This document shows, piece by piece, positions 9,109-17,508 of a stretch of 64,000 bases of DNA. The stretch's first letter is position 1; each line of letters starts with the position of its first letter. The notes under the pieces are model-generated. The model saw nothing but the letters and a program-made list of their open reading frames with translations, did not search any database and was not told the DNA's origin. Source of the stretch: Cupriavidus sp. WKF15 (lineage in GTDB: Bacteria > Pseudomonadota > Gammaproteobacteria > Burkholderiales > Burkholderiaceae); NCBI RefSeq assembly GCF_029278605.1, contig NZ_CP119572.1, positions 310,001 to 374,000 on the forward strand, given 5' to 3'. The translations under genes and the position numbers were made by a program.

Positions 9109-10392
9109 ATGACGCGCCCATCCCCCCAAGGCTGCCCAGCCAATGCCAGGTCCGTTATCTGTTTGCGCCACGCCACCGTTTGCGCACTCGCCGGCATGGG
9201 GCTGGCCGTCTCGGTCCCCGCTGCCGCCAAGGTGGAAGGCGACACCCTTATCCTCGGGGCTGCGGTCTCGCTGACGGGCAAGTACTCTACCAACGGCAAG
9301 AACACGCAGGATGGCTACAACCTTGCCGTGAAGCGCGTCAACGAGATGGGCGGGGTCAAGGTCGGCGGCAAGGCCTACCAGCTGAAAGTCCTCTACTACG
9401 ATGACGAATCGACCTCGGCACGGGGCGCGCAGCTGGCCGAGCGGCTGATCCGCCAGGACGGCGTGAAGTTCGTGCTGGGGCCCTACAGTTCCGGGCTGAC
9501 CAAGGCCATGGCCCCGGTCACGGAGAAGTACAAGATTCCGATGGTCGAGGGCAACGGCGCGGACCGCAACCTGTTCACGCAGGGCTACCGCTATATGTTC
9601 GCGGTGCTCAATACCTCCGACTACTACCTGCGCGCCGCCATCAACCTTGCCGCGGAACAGGCACAACGCGCCGGCAAGTCGCCGAAGGGCCTGAAGGTTG
9701 CCATCGCCGTCGAGAACGACAACTTCTCGCAGGACGTGCGCGATGGCGTGGCCGAGGATGCGAAACGCCTGGGCATGCAGGTGTTGATCGACGAGAAGCT
9801 GCCGCCCGAACTGAACGACATGTCAGTCACGCTGGCCAAGGTGAAGGCGCTCAAGCCCGACATCCTGGTGGTATCAGGCCATGAAAAGGGCGCGGCGCTG
9901 GCAGTGCGCCAGGTGTCCGAGATGCGCATCGACGTGCCGATGCTGGCGCTGACCCACTGCGATTCCGCGCAGATCATCGAGAAGTTCGGCAAGCGTGCGG
10001 AGTACGCGGTGTGCGGTTCGCAATGGGACCGCGCGCTGGGTTACAAGGACCGTTGGTTCGGCACGGCCGACCAGTACGCGCAGCGCTTCGAGAAGGAGTA
10101 CCACTACGAGGCGCCATACCAGGCGGCCGAGTCCAGCGCCGCGGTGTTGACCTTCGTAGACGCCTTCGAGCACGCCGGCTCGTTCGATACCGAGAAGGTC
10201 CGCGATGCACTGGCAGGGACCGACCTGATGACGTTCTACGGCCCGCTCAAGTTCGACCAGAGCGGCAAGAACGTTGCCAAGTCGATGGTGCTGTACCAGG
10301 TGCAGGACGGCAAGTTCAAGGTGGTCGCGCCGGCCAAGTGGGCGTCGTCGAAAGTCATCTATCCGGCACCGCCCTGGGAAAAGCGCGAGTAG
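9109..10392 (+). CDS. LivK-type periplasmic substrate-binding protein
   Basis: A 427-residue type I periplasmic binding protein of the branched-chain amino acid family. An Arg-containing start and a hydrophobic segment ending in PAAAKV look like a signal peptide. The mature part begins GDTLILGAAVSLTGKYSTNG, typical of LivJ/LivK-like proteins. AGGAGG stands a few bases before the ATG. It heads a complete LivKHMGF-type set directly after mhpC. Such importers carry amino acids, amides or aromatic acids. The position favours phenylpropanoids, but the ligand cannot be read from the sequence. Confidence 0.88.
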   Translation: MTRPSPQGCPANARSVICLRHATVCALAGMGLAVSVPAAAKVEGDTLILGAAVSLTGKYSTNGKNTQDGYNLAVKRVNEMGGVKVGGKAYQLKVLYYDDESTSARGAQLAERLIRQDGVKFVLGPYSSGLTKAMAPVTEKYKIPMVEGNGADRNLFTQGYRYMFAVLNTSDYYLRAAINLAAEQAQRAGKSPKGLKVAIAVENDNFSQDVRDGVAEDAKRLGMQVLIDEKLPPELNDMSVTLAKVKALKPDILVVSGHEKGAALAVRQVSEMRIDVPMLALTHCDSAQIIEKFGKRAEYAVCGSQWDRALGYKDRWFGTADQYAQRFEKEYHYEAPYQAAESSAAVLTFVDAFEHAGSFDTEKVRDALAGTDLMTFYGPLKFDQSGKNVAKSMVLYQVQDGKFKVVAPAKWASSKVIYPAPPWEKRE

Positions 10393-10411
10393 TGGAGTAG
10401 TGGAGTTGTGA

Positions 10412-10427
10412 GCCGCTGCGCAGCGGC
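10412..10427. promoter_or_regulatory. Intercistronic palindrome between binding-protein and permease genes
   Basis: A perfect 16-nt palindrome (GCCGCTGC and its complement) lies 20 nt after the binding-protein stop and 10 nt before the permease start. It has no T-run. It could protect the upstream message or reduce permease translation, which would give the usual excess of binding protein. Confidence 0.4.
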
Positions 10428-10436
10428 CTGACGCAA

Positions 10437-11333
10437 ATGACCGACCTGACGGTGCTGCTCCAGAGCCCCGAACTGAATGCACAGCTCGTGGTGGATGGCC
10501 TGCTGGCCGGCGCGGTCTTCGCGCTGGCCGCCTATGGCATGGCGCTGGTCTGGGGCGTGATGAATCTCATCAACGTGGCGCAGGGCGAGCTGGTGATGGT
10601 GGGCGGCTATATGGTGATCTGGCTCGTCGGCCGGGGCGTGCCCGTGGCGCTGGCTGTGCCGCTTGCCGCGGCGGCGATGTATGGCGTGGGCTGGGGGCTT
10701 TACCGCATCGTCATCTTCCGGCTGGTCGAGCGCGATCTTTTTGTCTCGGTGCTGGCCACCTTCGGCGTGAGCATCGTGCTGCAGCAGCTTGCCAACCTGG
10801 TCTTTGGCGCGAATGTGCGCACGCTGGACGCGGGCTTCGGCAGCCTGTTCCTGCCGGGCGGACTGGTGGTGCCGAAGATAAAACTCGCGGCGTTTGCCGC
10901 GGCGCTCGCGCTGGGCGCCGCGCTGATGCTGTTCCTGCGGCGCTCCCGCATGGGCCAGGCAATCCGCGCCACCGCGCAGAACGCGCGTGCCGCGCGCGTG
11001 CTGGGCGTGGACACGGATCGCATCTATGCCACTACCTTTGCCCTGAATGCCGCCATCTGCGGCGCGGCCGGCGGCCTTGTGGCAATGACCTGGATCATCC
11101 ATCCGTACCTGGGCCTGCCCTATACCGTGCGCGCCTTCATGATCGTGGTGGTTGCCGGCCTGGGCAGCATGCTGCCGGTCCTTGGTGCCGCCGGCGGACT
11201 TGGCATCGCGGAGAACTACGCCGGCTTCCTGCTCGGCAGCCAGTACCAGACCGCCTTCCTTTATGCGCTGCTGGTAGCGATCCTGGTCGGCCGCAACCTG
11301 ATGCTGCGCCGGCATCGAGGCTATCTGCGATGA
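10437..11333 (+). CDS. livH: LivH-type ABC permease
   Basis: A 298-residue inner-membrane permease of the branched-chain amino acid ABC family, with about eight hydrophobic segments. LLAGAVFALAAYGMALVWGV and MNLINVAQGELVMVGGY are hallmark LivH sequences, and the cytoplasmic loop RSRMGQAIRATAQN is also characteristic. Its stop overlaps the livM start (ATGA), so the two permeases should be translated together as a heterodimer. No strong Shine-Dalgarno precedes ATG 10437. A palindrome lies just upstream. Confidence 0.88.
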   Translation: MTDLTVLLQSPELNAQLVVDGLLAGAVFALAAYGMALVWGVMNLINVAQGELVMVGGYMVIWLVGRGVPVALAVPLAAAAMYGVGWGLYRIVIFRLVERDLFVSVLATFGVSIVLQQLANLVFGANVRTLDAGFGSLFLPGGLVVPKIKLAAFAAALALGAALMLFLRRSRMGQAIRATAQNARAARVLGVDTDRIYATTFALNAAICGAAGGLVAMTWIIHPYLGLPYTVRAFMIVVVAGLGSMLPVLGAAGGLGIAENYAGFLLGSQYQTAFLYALLVAILVGRNLMLRRHRGYLR

Positions 11334-12352
11334 AGCTGCATCTGCGCGGCGCACGCCGGCTCGAATCGGATGTCCCGGTGACCTCGGTCTCTCCGCTCGC
11401 CTGGCTGGCCATGCTCGCGGGCTGCGTCGGTGCGCTCGCCGCGCCGTGGCTGTTCGCCGGCATCACCACGCAGCTGACCTTCCTGTGGCTGATGGTGCTG
11501 TTCGCGCTGACGTGGGACGTGATGGGCGGGCAGATGGGTTACAACTCGTTCGGCAACATCGTCTTCTTCGGCGTGGGCGCCTATGTATGCGCGGTGGCGC
11601 AACGCGATCTCGGGCTTGGATACTTCGCTGGCCTGGCGGCCGGTACCGGGCTGGCGGCGCTGGCGGCGATCACGGTTGCGCTCGTGCTCGGGCCGGCGAT
11701 CCTGGCGCTGCGCGGACACTATTTCGCCATCGGGACCCTGGGCCTGGGGGTCGCCTTTGCCGATGCCGCCGCCGGCTGGGATTTCATCGGCGCGGGATCG
11801 GGCATGGCGCTGCCCTTGTTCCCGGGCGCGGCCGGCAGCCGCGAGCCGTTCTACTACTACCTGATGCTGGCGCTGGCCATCGTTACGCTGCTGGCGCTGC
11901 GATGGCTCTACGCGCGTCCGTTCGGGCTCGCGCTCAACGCCATCCGTGACGACGAAGACAAGGCCGAGGCGCTAGGGCTGCATACCACGCGCTACAAGAA
12001 CCTGGCCTGGTGCGTCTGCGCTCTCTTCCTCGGCATGGCGGGTGCACTGACGGGCAACCTGGTGGGCTTCATCGATCCGCGCGAGCTGGCGTTCGCCGGC
12101 GCCACGTTCGGGGTCTGGATGGTGGTGATGGCGATTCTGGGCGGCAAGGGTACGTTGTGGGGGCCGGTGATCGGCGCCGCGCTGTTCCACCTGACGCAGG
12201 AGCTGTTCTGGACGTACCTGCTGAACTGGCAGCGCGTGGCGCTGGGCGTGCTGATCGTGGTGATCGTGGTGCTGTTCCCGACCGGCATCATGGGCTGGCT
12301 GCGCGAGCTTGGCGTCAACCGCCGCCGCGTCAGGGGGAGTGCCGCGCCATGA
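11330..12352 (+). CDS. livM: LivM-type ABC permease
   Basis: The second permease of the importer, 340 residues with about ten hydrophobic segments. LTWDVMGGQMGYNSFGNIVF and the loop RPFGLALNAIRDDEDKAEALG are diagnostic of LivM. The ATG overlaps the livH stop, and its own stop overlaps the livG start. A short hydrophilic N-terminus of about 20 residues precedes the first membrane segment. It acts with LivH in the inner membrane, and substrate specificity resides mostly in the binding protein. Confidence 0.88.
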   Translation: MKLHLRGARRLESDVPVTSVSPLAWLAMLAGCVGALAAPWLFAGITTQLTFLWLMVLFALTWDVMGGQMGYNSFGNIVFFGVGAYVCAVAQRDLGLGYFAGLAAGTGLAALAAITVALVLGPAILALRGHYFAIGTLGLGVAFADAAAGWDFIGAGSGMALPLFPGAAGSREPFYYYLMLALAIVTLLALRWLYARPFGLALNAIRDDEDKAEALGLHTTRYKNLAWCVCALFLGMAGALTGNLVGFIDPRELAFAGATFGVWMVVMAILGGKGTLWGPVIGAALFHLTQELFWTYLLNWQRVALGVLIVVIVVLFPTGIMGWLRELGVNRRRVRGSAAP

Positions 12353-13095
12353 CCGACCTGCTCGCGGTGCGCGGTGTCACCAAGCGCTTCGGCGGCATCG
12401 TGGCCAACCATGGCATCTCCCTGGCGGTGCCGCAAGGCGGCATCGTGGGACTGATCGGGCCGAACGGCTCCGGCAAGACCACGCTTTTCAATTCCATCGT
12501 CGGCTACCACGCCATCGACGCAGGTTCGATCGTATTTGAGGGGCGCGAAATCTCGCGGCTGCGGGTACCGGAGATTGCGCGCCTGGGGCTGGTGCGCACG
12601 TTCCAGCAGACCCGGGTATTCGGCAAGATGAGCTGCCTGCAAAACCTGCTGGTCAGCGTGCCTCACGTGCACGAAGGCTTCGCCGCGATGTGCAGGCGGC
12701 AGCCGCCAGCGGTGAGGGAACGGGCCCGCGAGGTCCTGCTCCTGGCCGGCCTGCAGGACCATCAGGAACAGTGCGCCGCCGACCTGTCGTTCGGCCAGCA
12801 GAAGCTGCTCGAGATCGGCATGGCACTGATGAACGAACCGAAGCTGCTGCTGCTGGACGAACCGACCGCTGGCGTGAACCCGGTGATGATCGAGAGCCTG
12901 ATCGCGCTGCTGCGCGACATCAATGCGCGGCTCGGCATCACGCTGCTGGTGATCGAGCACAATATGCGGGTCATGATGCAGCTGGCGGGCCACGTCTACT
13001 GCCTTGCGCATGGTGCGGTGCTGGCGCAGGGCTCGCCGGCGCGAATCACTGCCGACCGCGCGGTGATCGAGGCCTACCTGGGAACGCAACCGTGA
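12349..13095 (+). CDS. livG: LivG-type ABC ATPase
   Basis: A 248-residue ATP-binding subunit. Walker A is GPNGSGKT at 37-44, the signature is LSFGQQK, and Walker B with catalytic Glu is LLLLDEPT, followed by the H-loop in VIEHNM. The ATG overlaps the livM stop. The length is near the LivG norm. Together with LivF it should form the ATPase pair that powers uptake. The stop overlaps the GTG start of livF. Confidence 0.9.
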   Translation: MTDLLAVRGVTKRFGGIVANHGISLAVPQGGIVGLIGPNGSGKTTLFNSIVGYHAIDAGSIVFEGREISRLRVPEIARLGLVRTFQQTRVFGKMSCLQNLLVSVPHVHEGFAAMCRRQPPAVRERAREVLLLAGLQDHQEQCAADLSFGQQKLLEIGMALMNEPKLLLLDEPTAGVNPVMIESLIALLRDINARLGITLLVIEHNMRVMMQLAGHVYCLAHGAVLAQGSPARITADRAVIEAYLGTQP

Positions 13096-13931
13096 GCGCG
13101 ATCCACGATACGGCCCCGCCTATCGCGCCGCTGCATGCGGCGGCCGCCACGCTCGCCACCGCCATATCGCGGCCACCGCCGACCGTCGCGCAGCTCGAGC
13201 AGTTGGCCGGCGGCGCGCCGATGGTCGCGGTCGACGGCCTCGTGGCCGGCTACGGCGGCATGGAGATCCTGCACGGCTTCAGCCTGCGCGTGGCGCGCGG
13301 CGGCTCGCTCTGCCTGATCGGCCCGAACGGCGCGGGCAAGTCGACGGTGCTGCGCGCCATCTACGGCCTCGCCCGGGTCATGGCGGGCACGATCAGCGTG
13401 GACGGCAAGCCGGTCACGCACCTGCGCGCAGAGCAGAAGCTACGGCATGCGGGCGTGGCTTACGTGCTGCAGGAAAGCTCGATCTTTCCCGATATGACGG
13501 TCGAGGAAAACCTGCTGATGGGCGGGTACCTGATGCGCGACCCGCGCGACGCCGCGGCCGCGGCGGAGCGCATCTTCCAGCGTCACGGCGCTTTGGCGCA
13601 GCGCCGCAGCCAGCGCGCCAGCGTGCTCTCCGGTGGAGAGCGCAGGCTGCTGGAGATTTCGCGCGCGCTGATGATGGGCCCCGCCGTGCTGTTGGTCGAC
13701 GAACCCTCGATCGGGCTTGAGCCGCGCTACATCGAGATGGTGTTCGAACTGCTGCGCCAGCTGCAGCAAGAGGAAGGCAAGACCATCATCCTGGTCGAAC
13801 AGAATGCCCGCAAGGGGCTCGCTTTTGCCGACCTTGGCTATGTCCTGGTGGCCGGGCAGCTCGCCATGGCTGGCAGCGGCGCGGAGCTGGGCCATGATCC
13901 CGAGGTCGGCCGGCTGTTTCTCGGGGCCTGA
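13092..13931 (+). CDS. livF: LivF-type ABC ATPase with N-terminal extension
   Basis: The second ATPase of the importer, 279 residues from GTG 13092, which overlaps the livG stop. Walker A is GPNGAGKS, the signature is LSGGERR, and Walker B is VLLVDEPS. About 43 Ala/Pro-rich residues precede the ABC domain, whereas LivF normally starts almost at the domain. ATG 13221 (MVAVDGLVAGYGG) would give the usual length but lacks a visible Shine-Dalgarno, so the real start is uncertain. This is the last gene of the importer operon. Confidence 0.87.
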   Translation: MSAIHDTAPPIAPLHAAAATLATAISRPPPTVAQLEQLAGGAPMVAVDGLVAGYGGMEILHGFSLRVARGGSLCLIGPNGAGKSTVLRAIYGLARVMAGTISVDGKPVTHLRAEQKLRHAGVAYVLQESSIFPDMTVEENLLMGGYLMRDPRDAAAAAERIFQRHGALAQRRSQRASVLSGGERRLLEISRALMMGPAVLLVDEPSIGLEPRYIEMVFELLRQLQQEEGKTIILVEQNARKGLAFADLGYVLVAGQLAMAGSGAELGHDPEVGRLFLGA

Positions 13932-13940
13932 CAACGCGGT

Positions 13941-13968
13941 AAAAAAAAACGCCCCGCACAAGCGGGGC
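13941..13968 (-). terminator. Rho-independent terminator of the dct operon
   Basis: The stem GCCCCGC/GCGGGGC (13951-13957 and 13962-13968, 4-nt loop) is followed on the minus strand by nine T residues (13949-13941). It therefore terminates minus-strand transcripts coming from dctD. On the plus strand no T-run follows, so it is at best a weak stop for livF. Confidence 0.85.
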
Positions 13969-14112
13969 ATCAACTACCACGAAGACTGATAAAAGAAGCA
14001 AGCAGCCAGGGCACCTGCCAATGCCGCAACCGCACACGAAATATAGTCGCCGATTGTGACGTTGCCATGGCAGTGTAGTGAAAACCCTAGGTCAAGCTAT
14101 GCAGCAGGTTGC

Positions 14113-15438
14113 CTATAGCCCGTAGCGCTTGATCTTGTCGTACAGCGTGGCCTTGCCAACCTGCAGCAAGTCCGCGGCCTGACTGACGGCACCCCCCGTG
14201 CGGGCCAGTGCATCGGCGATGACGGCGCGTTCGAAATGCTCCATGCGTTCGCGCAGCGGCGCGGTCTCGTCGGGTGCCGCCGCGGCCGCGCCAGCCTGGC
14301 CGCCTTCGGGCACGCCCAATACCAGCCGGTCCGCGGCATTGCGCAGCTCGCGCACATTGCCGGGCCACGGCCGCTGCGCCAGCGCCTGGCGTTGCGACTC
14401 GGACAGGATGGGCGCGGGCCGCTGGTACCGCACCGCCGCGATCAGCATGAAATGCTCGAACAGCGGCACGATATCTTCGCGCCGCTCGCGCAGCGGCGGC
14501 AGCGCAATGGTGACGACGTTGAGGCGGTAGTAGAGATCCTGCCGGAAGACGCCCTGCGCAACCAGTGCATCCATGTCGCCCTTGGCGGCGGCCACGATGC
14601 GCACGTCGATCTTCACCGATGCATTGGATCCGAGCCGTTCCAGCGTCCCTTCCTGCAGCACGCGCAGCAGCTTGACCTGCAGCGCGAGCGGCATGCTTTC
14701 GATCTCGTCGAGGAACAGCGTGCCGCCCGACGCATGCTCGAGCTTGCCGATGCGCCGCTTGCCGGCACCGGTGAACGCGCCGGCCTCATGGCCGAACATC
14801 TCGCTTTCGAAAATCGATTCCGGCACCGCACCGCAGTTGAGCGCGATGAACGGCCCGTCGGCGCGGTTGGACAGCGCATGCAGGCTGCGCGCCACCAGTT
14901 CCTTGCCGGTGCCGGTTTCACCGTTGATCATCACCGGCACGTCGGTCGCCGCGACGTTGGCCACCAGCGCACGCACCTGATCGATCGCATGCGAACGGCC
15001 GATGATGCGCGTGCCGGCCGCCGGGCCTGCCAGTTCGCGCCGCAACGCCTGGTTTTCCAGTTCGAGAGCGCGGCGTTCGATGGCGCGCCGCACGGTCTCG
15101 GTCAGGCGATCCGCGCCGAAGGGCTTTTCGATGAAGTCATAGGCGCCCTCGCGCATGGCCTGCACGGCCATGGTGATGTCGCCATGCCCGGTCACCAGGA
15201 TCACCGGCACGCCGGGCGCGACGTTGCGGCAGTGGTGCAGCAGGTCCAGCCCGCTGGCGCCGGGCAGGCGCACGTCCGTGACCAGCACGCCGGGAAAGCC
15301 GGCGCTCAGGTGGGGCAGGGCCGCTTCGGCCGAGGGCAGCGCCAGCACGGAAAAGCCGGCCAGCTCCAGGCTTTGCGCGGTGGCCTGGCGCACCAGCGGT
15401 TCGTCTTCGACGAAGAGGACGCGCAAACCGTCTTGCAT
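14113..15438 (-). CDS. dctD: Sigma-54-dependent C4-dicarboxylate response regulator
   Basis: NtrC-family response regulator of 441 residues. The receiver domain has phospho-acceptor D55 in VLVTDVRLPG, then an AAA+ domain (Walker A GETGTGKE, sigma-54 contact GAFTGA, FLDEIE), then a C-terminal Fis-type HTH (AVSQAADLLQVGKATLYDKI). ATG 15438 is preferred because GAGG lies six bases upstream and the dctB stop is only nine bases away. A TTG at 15450 overlaps that stop and would add four residues. It follows dctB and dctA, and a matching sigma-54 promoter lies before dctA. DctD is inferred from this context. Confidence 0.9.
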   Translation of the reverse strand: MQDGLRVLFVEDEPLVRQATAQSLELAGFSVLALPSAEAALPHLSAGFPGVLVTDVRLPGASGLDLLHHCRNVAPGVPVILVTGHGDITMAVQAMREGAYDFIEKPFGADRLTETVRRAIERRALELENQALRRELAGPAAGTRIIGRSHAIDQVRALVANVAATDVPVMINGETGTGKELVARSLHALSNRADGPFIALNCGAVPESIFESEMFGHEAGAFTGAGKRRIGKLEHASGGTLFLDEIESMPLALQVKLLRVLQEGTLERLGSNASVKIDVRIVAAAKGDMDALVAQGVFRQDLYYRLNVVTIALPPLRERREDIVPLFEHFMLIAAVRYQRPAPILSESQRQALAQRPWPGNVRELRNAADRLVLGVPEGGQAGAAAAAPDETAPLRERMEHFERAVIADALARTGGAVSQAADLLQVGKATLYDKIKRYGL

Positions 15439-15446
15439 GGGATGCC

Positions 15447-17426
15447 TCAATGTGTCTGGCTGGCCGCCGCGCCGGCTTCGGCCGGTGCGCGCGTCAGCAC
15501 GATGGTGAATACCGCGCCGCCGCCATCGGCATTGGCGGCGCTCAGCTGCCCGCCGAATTCGCGCACGATCGACGACGTGATGGCCAGGCCGAGACCCAGC
15601 CCCTGGCCGGTTTCCTTGGTGGTGAAGAATGGTTCGAACAGGCGCGGCAGGTCTTCCGGCGGGATGCCGGTGCCATTGTCGTGCACCTGGATCGTCACGG
15701 TGCCCGCCTCGGCGCGCACGGACAGGTCGATGCGGCCCCGCACGGGCGCGGCGCTGGCAATGGCGTCGAGCGCGTTGCCGACCAGGTTGAGCAGGACCTG
15801 CTCGAGCTTGAGTTCGTCGGCGCGCACGGCGATGCCGGGCAGCGCGTCCAGGCCATCGACATGCACCGCCACGGCGGACAGCCGTGGCGCCAGCAGTGCG
15901 AGGACATGTTCAATCGCGGCGCGCACCTGCACCGAGCGGCGCGGCGGCCGTGCCTTGCCGGCAAACAGCTTGAGCTGGCCGGTGATCTTGCCCATGCGTT
16001 CGGTCAGGTCGGCAATGGCCGACAGGTTGCCTTCGGCCGCGCCGAGCTGGCCGCGCTCCAGCAGCACGCGCGTGTTGTCCGAGAACGTGCGCAAGGCGGC
16101 CAGCGGCTGGTTCAGCTCATGCGTGATGCCGGCAGCCATCTGCCCGAGCGCGGCCAGCTTGCTGGCCTGCACGAGTTCGTCCTGGGCCGCGCGCAGCTCG
16201 CTTTCGGCGCGGGTGCGCTCGGCGACCTCTTCCTCGAGCTTTTCGTTGATGGCCATCAGGTCGGCCGTGCGCGCTTCCACGCGCCGCTCCAGCTCGTCAT
16301 AGGCGGCTTCGAGCAGGCGGCGGCTGTACTGCATGTCGCGCGCGCGCTGGCGGCGCTGGCGCCAGTTGACCAGCAGCAGGCAGATGCAGGCGTAGGCCAG
16401 CGCCGCGGCCACGGTGGCGTTGCGCGCATTGGCCAGCACGGGATCGAGCGGCGCCATCACCTGCATGGTCCAGTCGGCCGGGCCCACCTTGCGGCCGAGC
16501 TCGAGGTAGCGGTCGGCGCGCTCGCTGCCGTCCGGGTTGGTGCCGGCGGCGCGCACGCGCACCAGGCGCGCGCCCGGGTCCAGCGCGGTGGCCGCCAGCC
16601 ACTCGGTGACCGGCGAGGTCAGCGGCTCCAGCGGCAGCGGCGTCACGTCGCGGTCGTGGTACTGGCGGGTCTTGCCGAGTTCGTCGTGCAGTCCGGCCGG
16701 CAGCGGGCCGAGCGTGCGGTACTGCCAGGCCGGCACGGACGACAGGAAGATCACGCCGTGTTCGTCGCTGACCATGAGCGGCTCGGCGCTGCCGCCGCCG
16801 GCGCGCTGGAACCACTCGAGATTGAGCTTGACCACGGTCACGCCGATCACCTTGCCGGCGGACTCCACGGGCTGGGCGAGGTAGTAGCCCGGTTCGTCGC
16901 TGGTGACGCCGATGGCGTAGAAGCGCCCCATCTCGCCGCGCGCGGCAATCTGGAAATACGGGCGGAAGCGGTAGTCGGTCCCGACGAAGCTGCCGGGCTC
17001 GCCGGCGTTGCTGGCCGCGAGCGCGATACCGTTGGCGGCGATCACGTAGGTGGCCGACGCGTGCGAGCGCCGGTTGACCTCGGCCAGGTAGTGGTTGGCC
17101 GCGGCCACGCGGGCCGGGTCGCCGGGCGCCTGCAGCAGGCCGCGCACGAACGGGTGCAGCGATACCAGCGCGGGCAGGAATTCGTAGCGGTCGAGGGTGC
17201 TTTCGAGCGTGGCGGCGTAGCGGTCGGCGCGCGTGGCGGTGGCTGCCTGCAGGGCCGCCAGGCCGCGCTGCACCGATACCAGCCAGGCCAGCGCGCACAG
17301 CAGCACCAGCCCGGCCGCCAGCACCACGGCAAAGCCCCACCAGCGGCGGTTCTCACTGCCGGGCTCGTGTGCCGCCTGGGCGGCGGCGGGGTCATGTACG
17401 GCGAGGAGGTCGTCGGAATGGGGCAT
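15447..17426 (-). CDS. dctB: C4-dicarboxylate sensor histidine kinase
   Basis: A membrane sensor kinase of about 659 residues. One membrane helix (WGFAVVLAAGLVLLCALAWL) is followed by a large periplasmic double-PAS (dCache-like) sensor, a second helix near residue 310, a coiled coil, the H-box (GITHELNQPLAAL) and the ATPase motifs (DNGTGIPPEDL, GLGLGLAI). It should sense succinate, fumarate or malate and phosphorylate DctD. ATG 17426 is chosen. A longer frame to 17549 would run back into dctA and has low-complexity sequence. The Shine-Dalgarno at 17426 is weak. Confidence 0.9.
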   Translation of the reverse strand: MPHSDDLLAVHDPAAAQAAHEPGSENRRWWGFAVVLAAGLVLLCALAWLVSVQRGLAALQAATATRADRYAATLESTLDRYEFLPALVSLHPFVRGLLQAPGDPARVAAANHYLAEVNRRSHASATYVIAANGIALAASNAGEPGSFVGTDYRFRPYFQIAARGEMGRFYAIGVTSDEPGYYLAQPVESAGKVIGVTVVKLNLEWFQRAGGGSAEPLMVSDEHGVIFLSSVPAWQYRTLGPLPAGLHDELGKTRQYHDRDVTPLPLEPLTSPVTEWLAATALDPGARLVRVRAAGTNPDGSERADRYLELGRKVGPADWTMQVMAPLDPVLANARNATVAAALAYACICLLLVNWRQRRQRARDMQYSRRLLEAAYDELERRVEARTADLMAINEKLEEEVAERTRAESELRAAQDELVQASKLAALGQMAAGITHELNQPLAALRTFSDNTRVLLERGQLGAAEGNLSAIADLTERMGKITGQLKLFAGKARPPRRSVQVRAAIEHVLALLAPRLSAVAVHVDGLDALPGIAVRADELKLEQVLLNLVGNALDAIASAAPVRGRIDLSVRAEAGTVTIQVHDNGTGIPPEDLPRLFEPFFTTKETGQGLGLGLAITSSIVREFGGQLSAANADGGGAVFTIVLTRAPAEAGAAASQTH

Positions 17427-17470
17427 CGGCGCGCGCGAAGGCTGTCGCGCCGATGATACTCGCTGCGGCG

Positions 17471-17493
17471 CGGCCGGCCCACCGGGCCGGCCG
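17471..17493 (-). promoter_or_regulatory. Strong hairpin between dctA and dctB
   Basis: A perfect 10-bp GC stem (CGGCCGGCCC and its complement, 3-nt loop) begins 15 nt beyond the dctA stop and has no T-run. It may stabilise dctA mRNA or partly stop transcription, so that transporter exceeds regulator. Confidence 0.55.
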
Positions 17494-17508
17494 GCCTTGC
17501 GCGCGGTG

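Noticed and set aside
14236..17456. Very long plus-strand open frames opposite dctD and dctB
   Set aside because: They are antisense frames kept open by high GC. They are Arg/His/Gln-rich with no domain, while the minus-strand frames carry complete response-regulator and kinase motifs.
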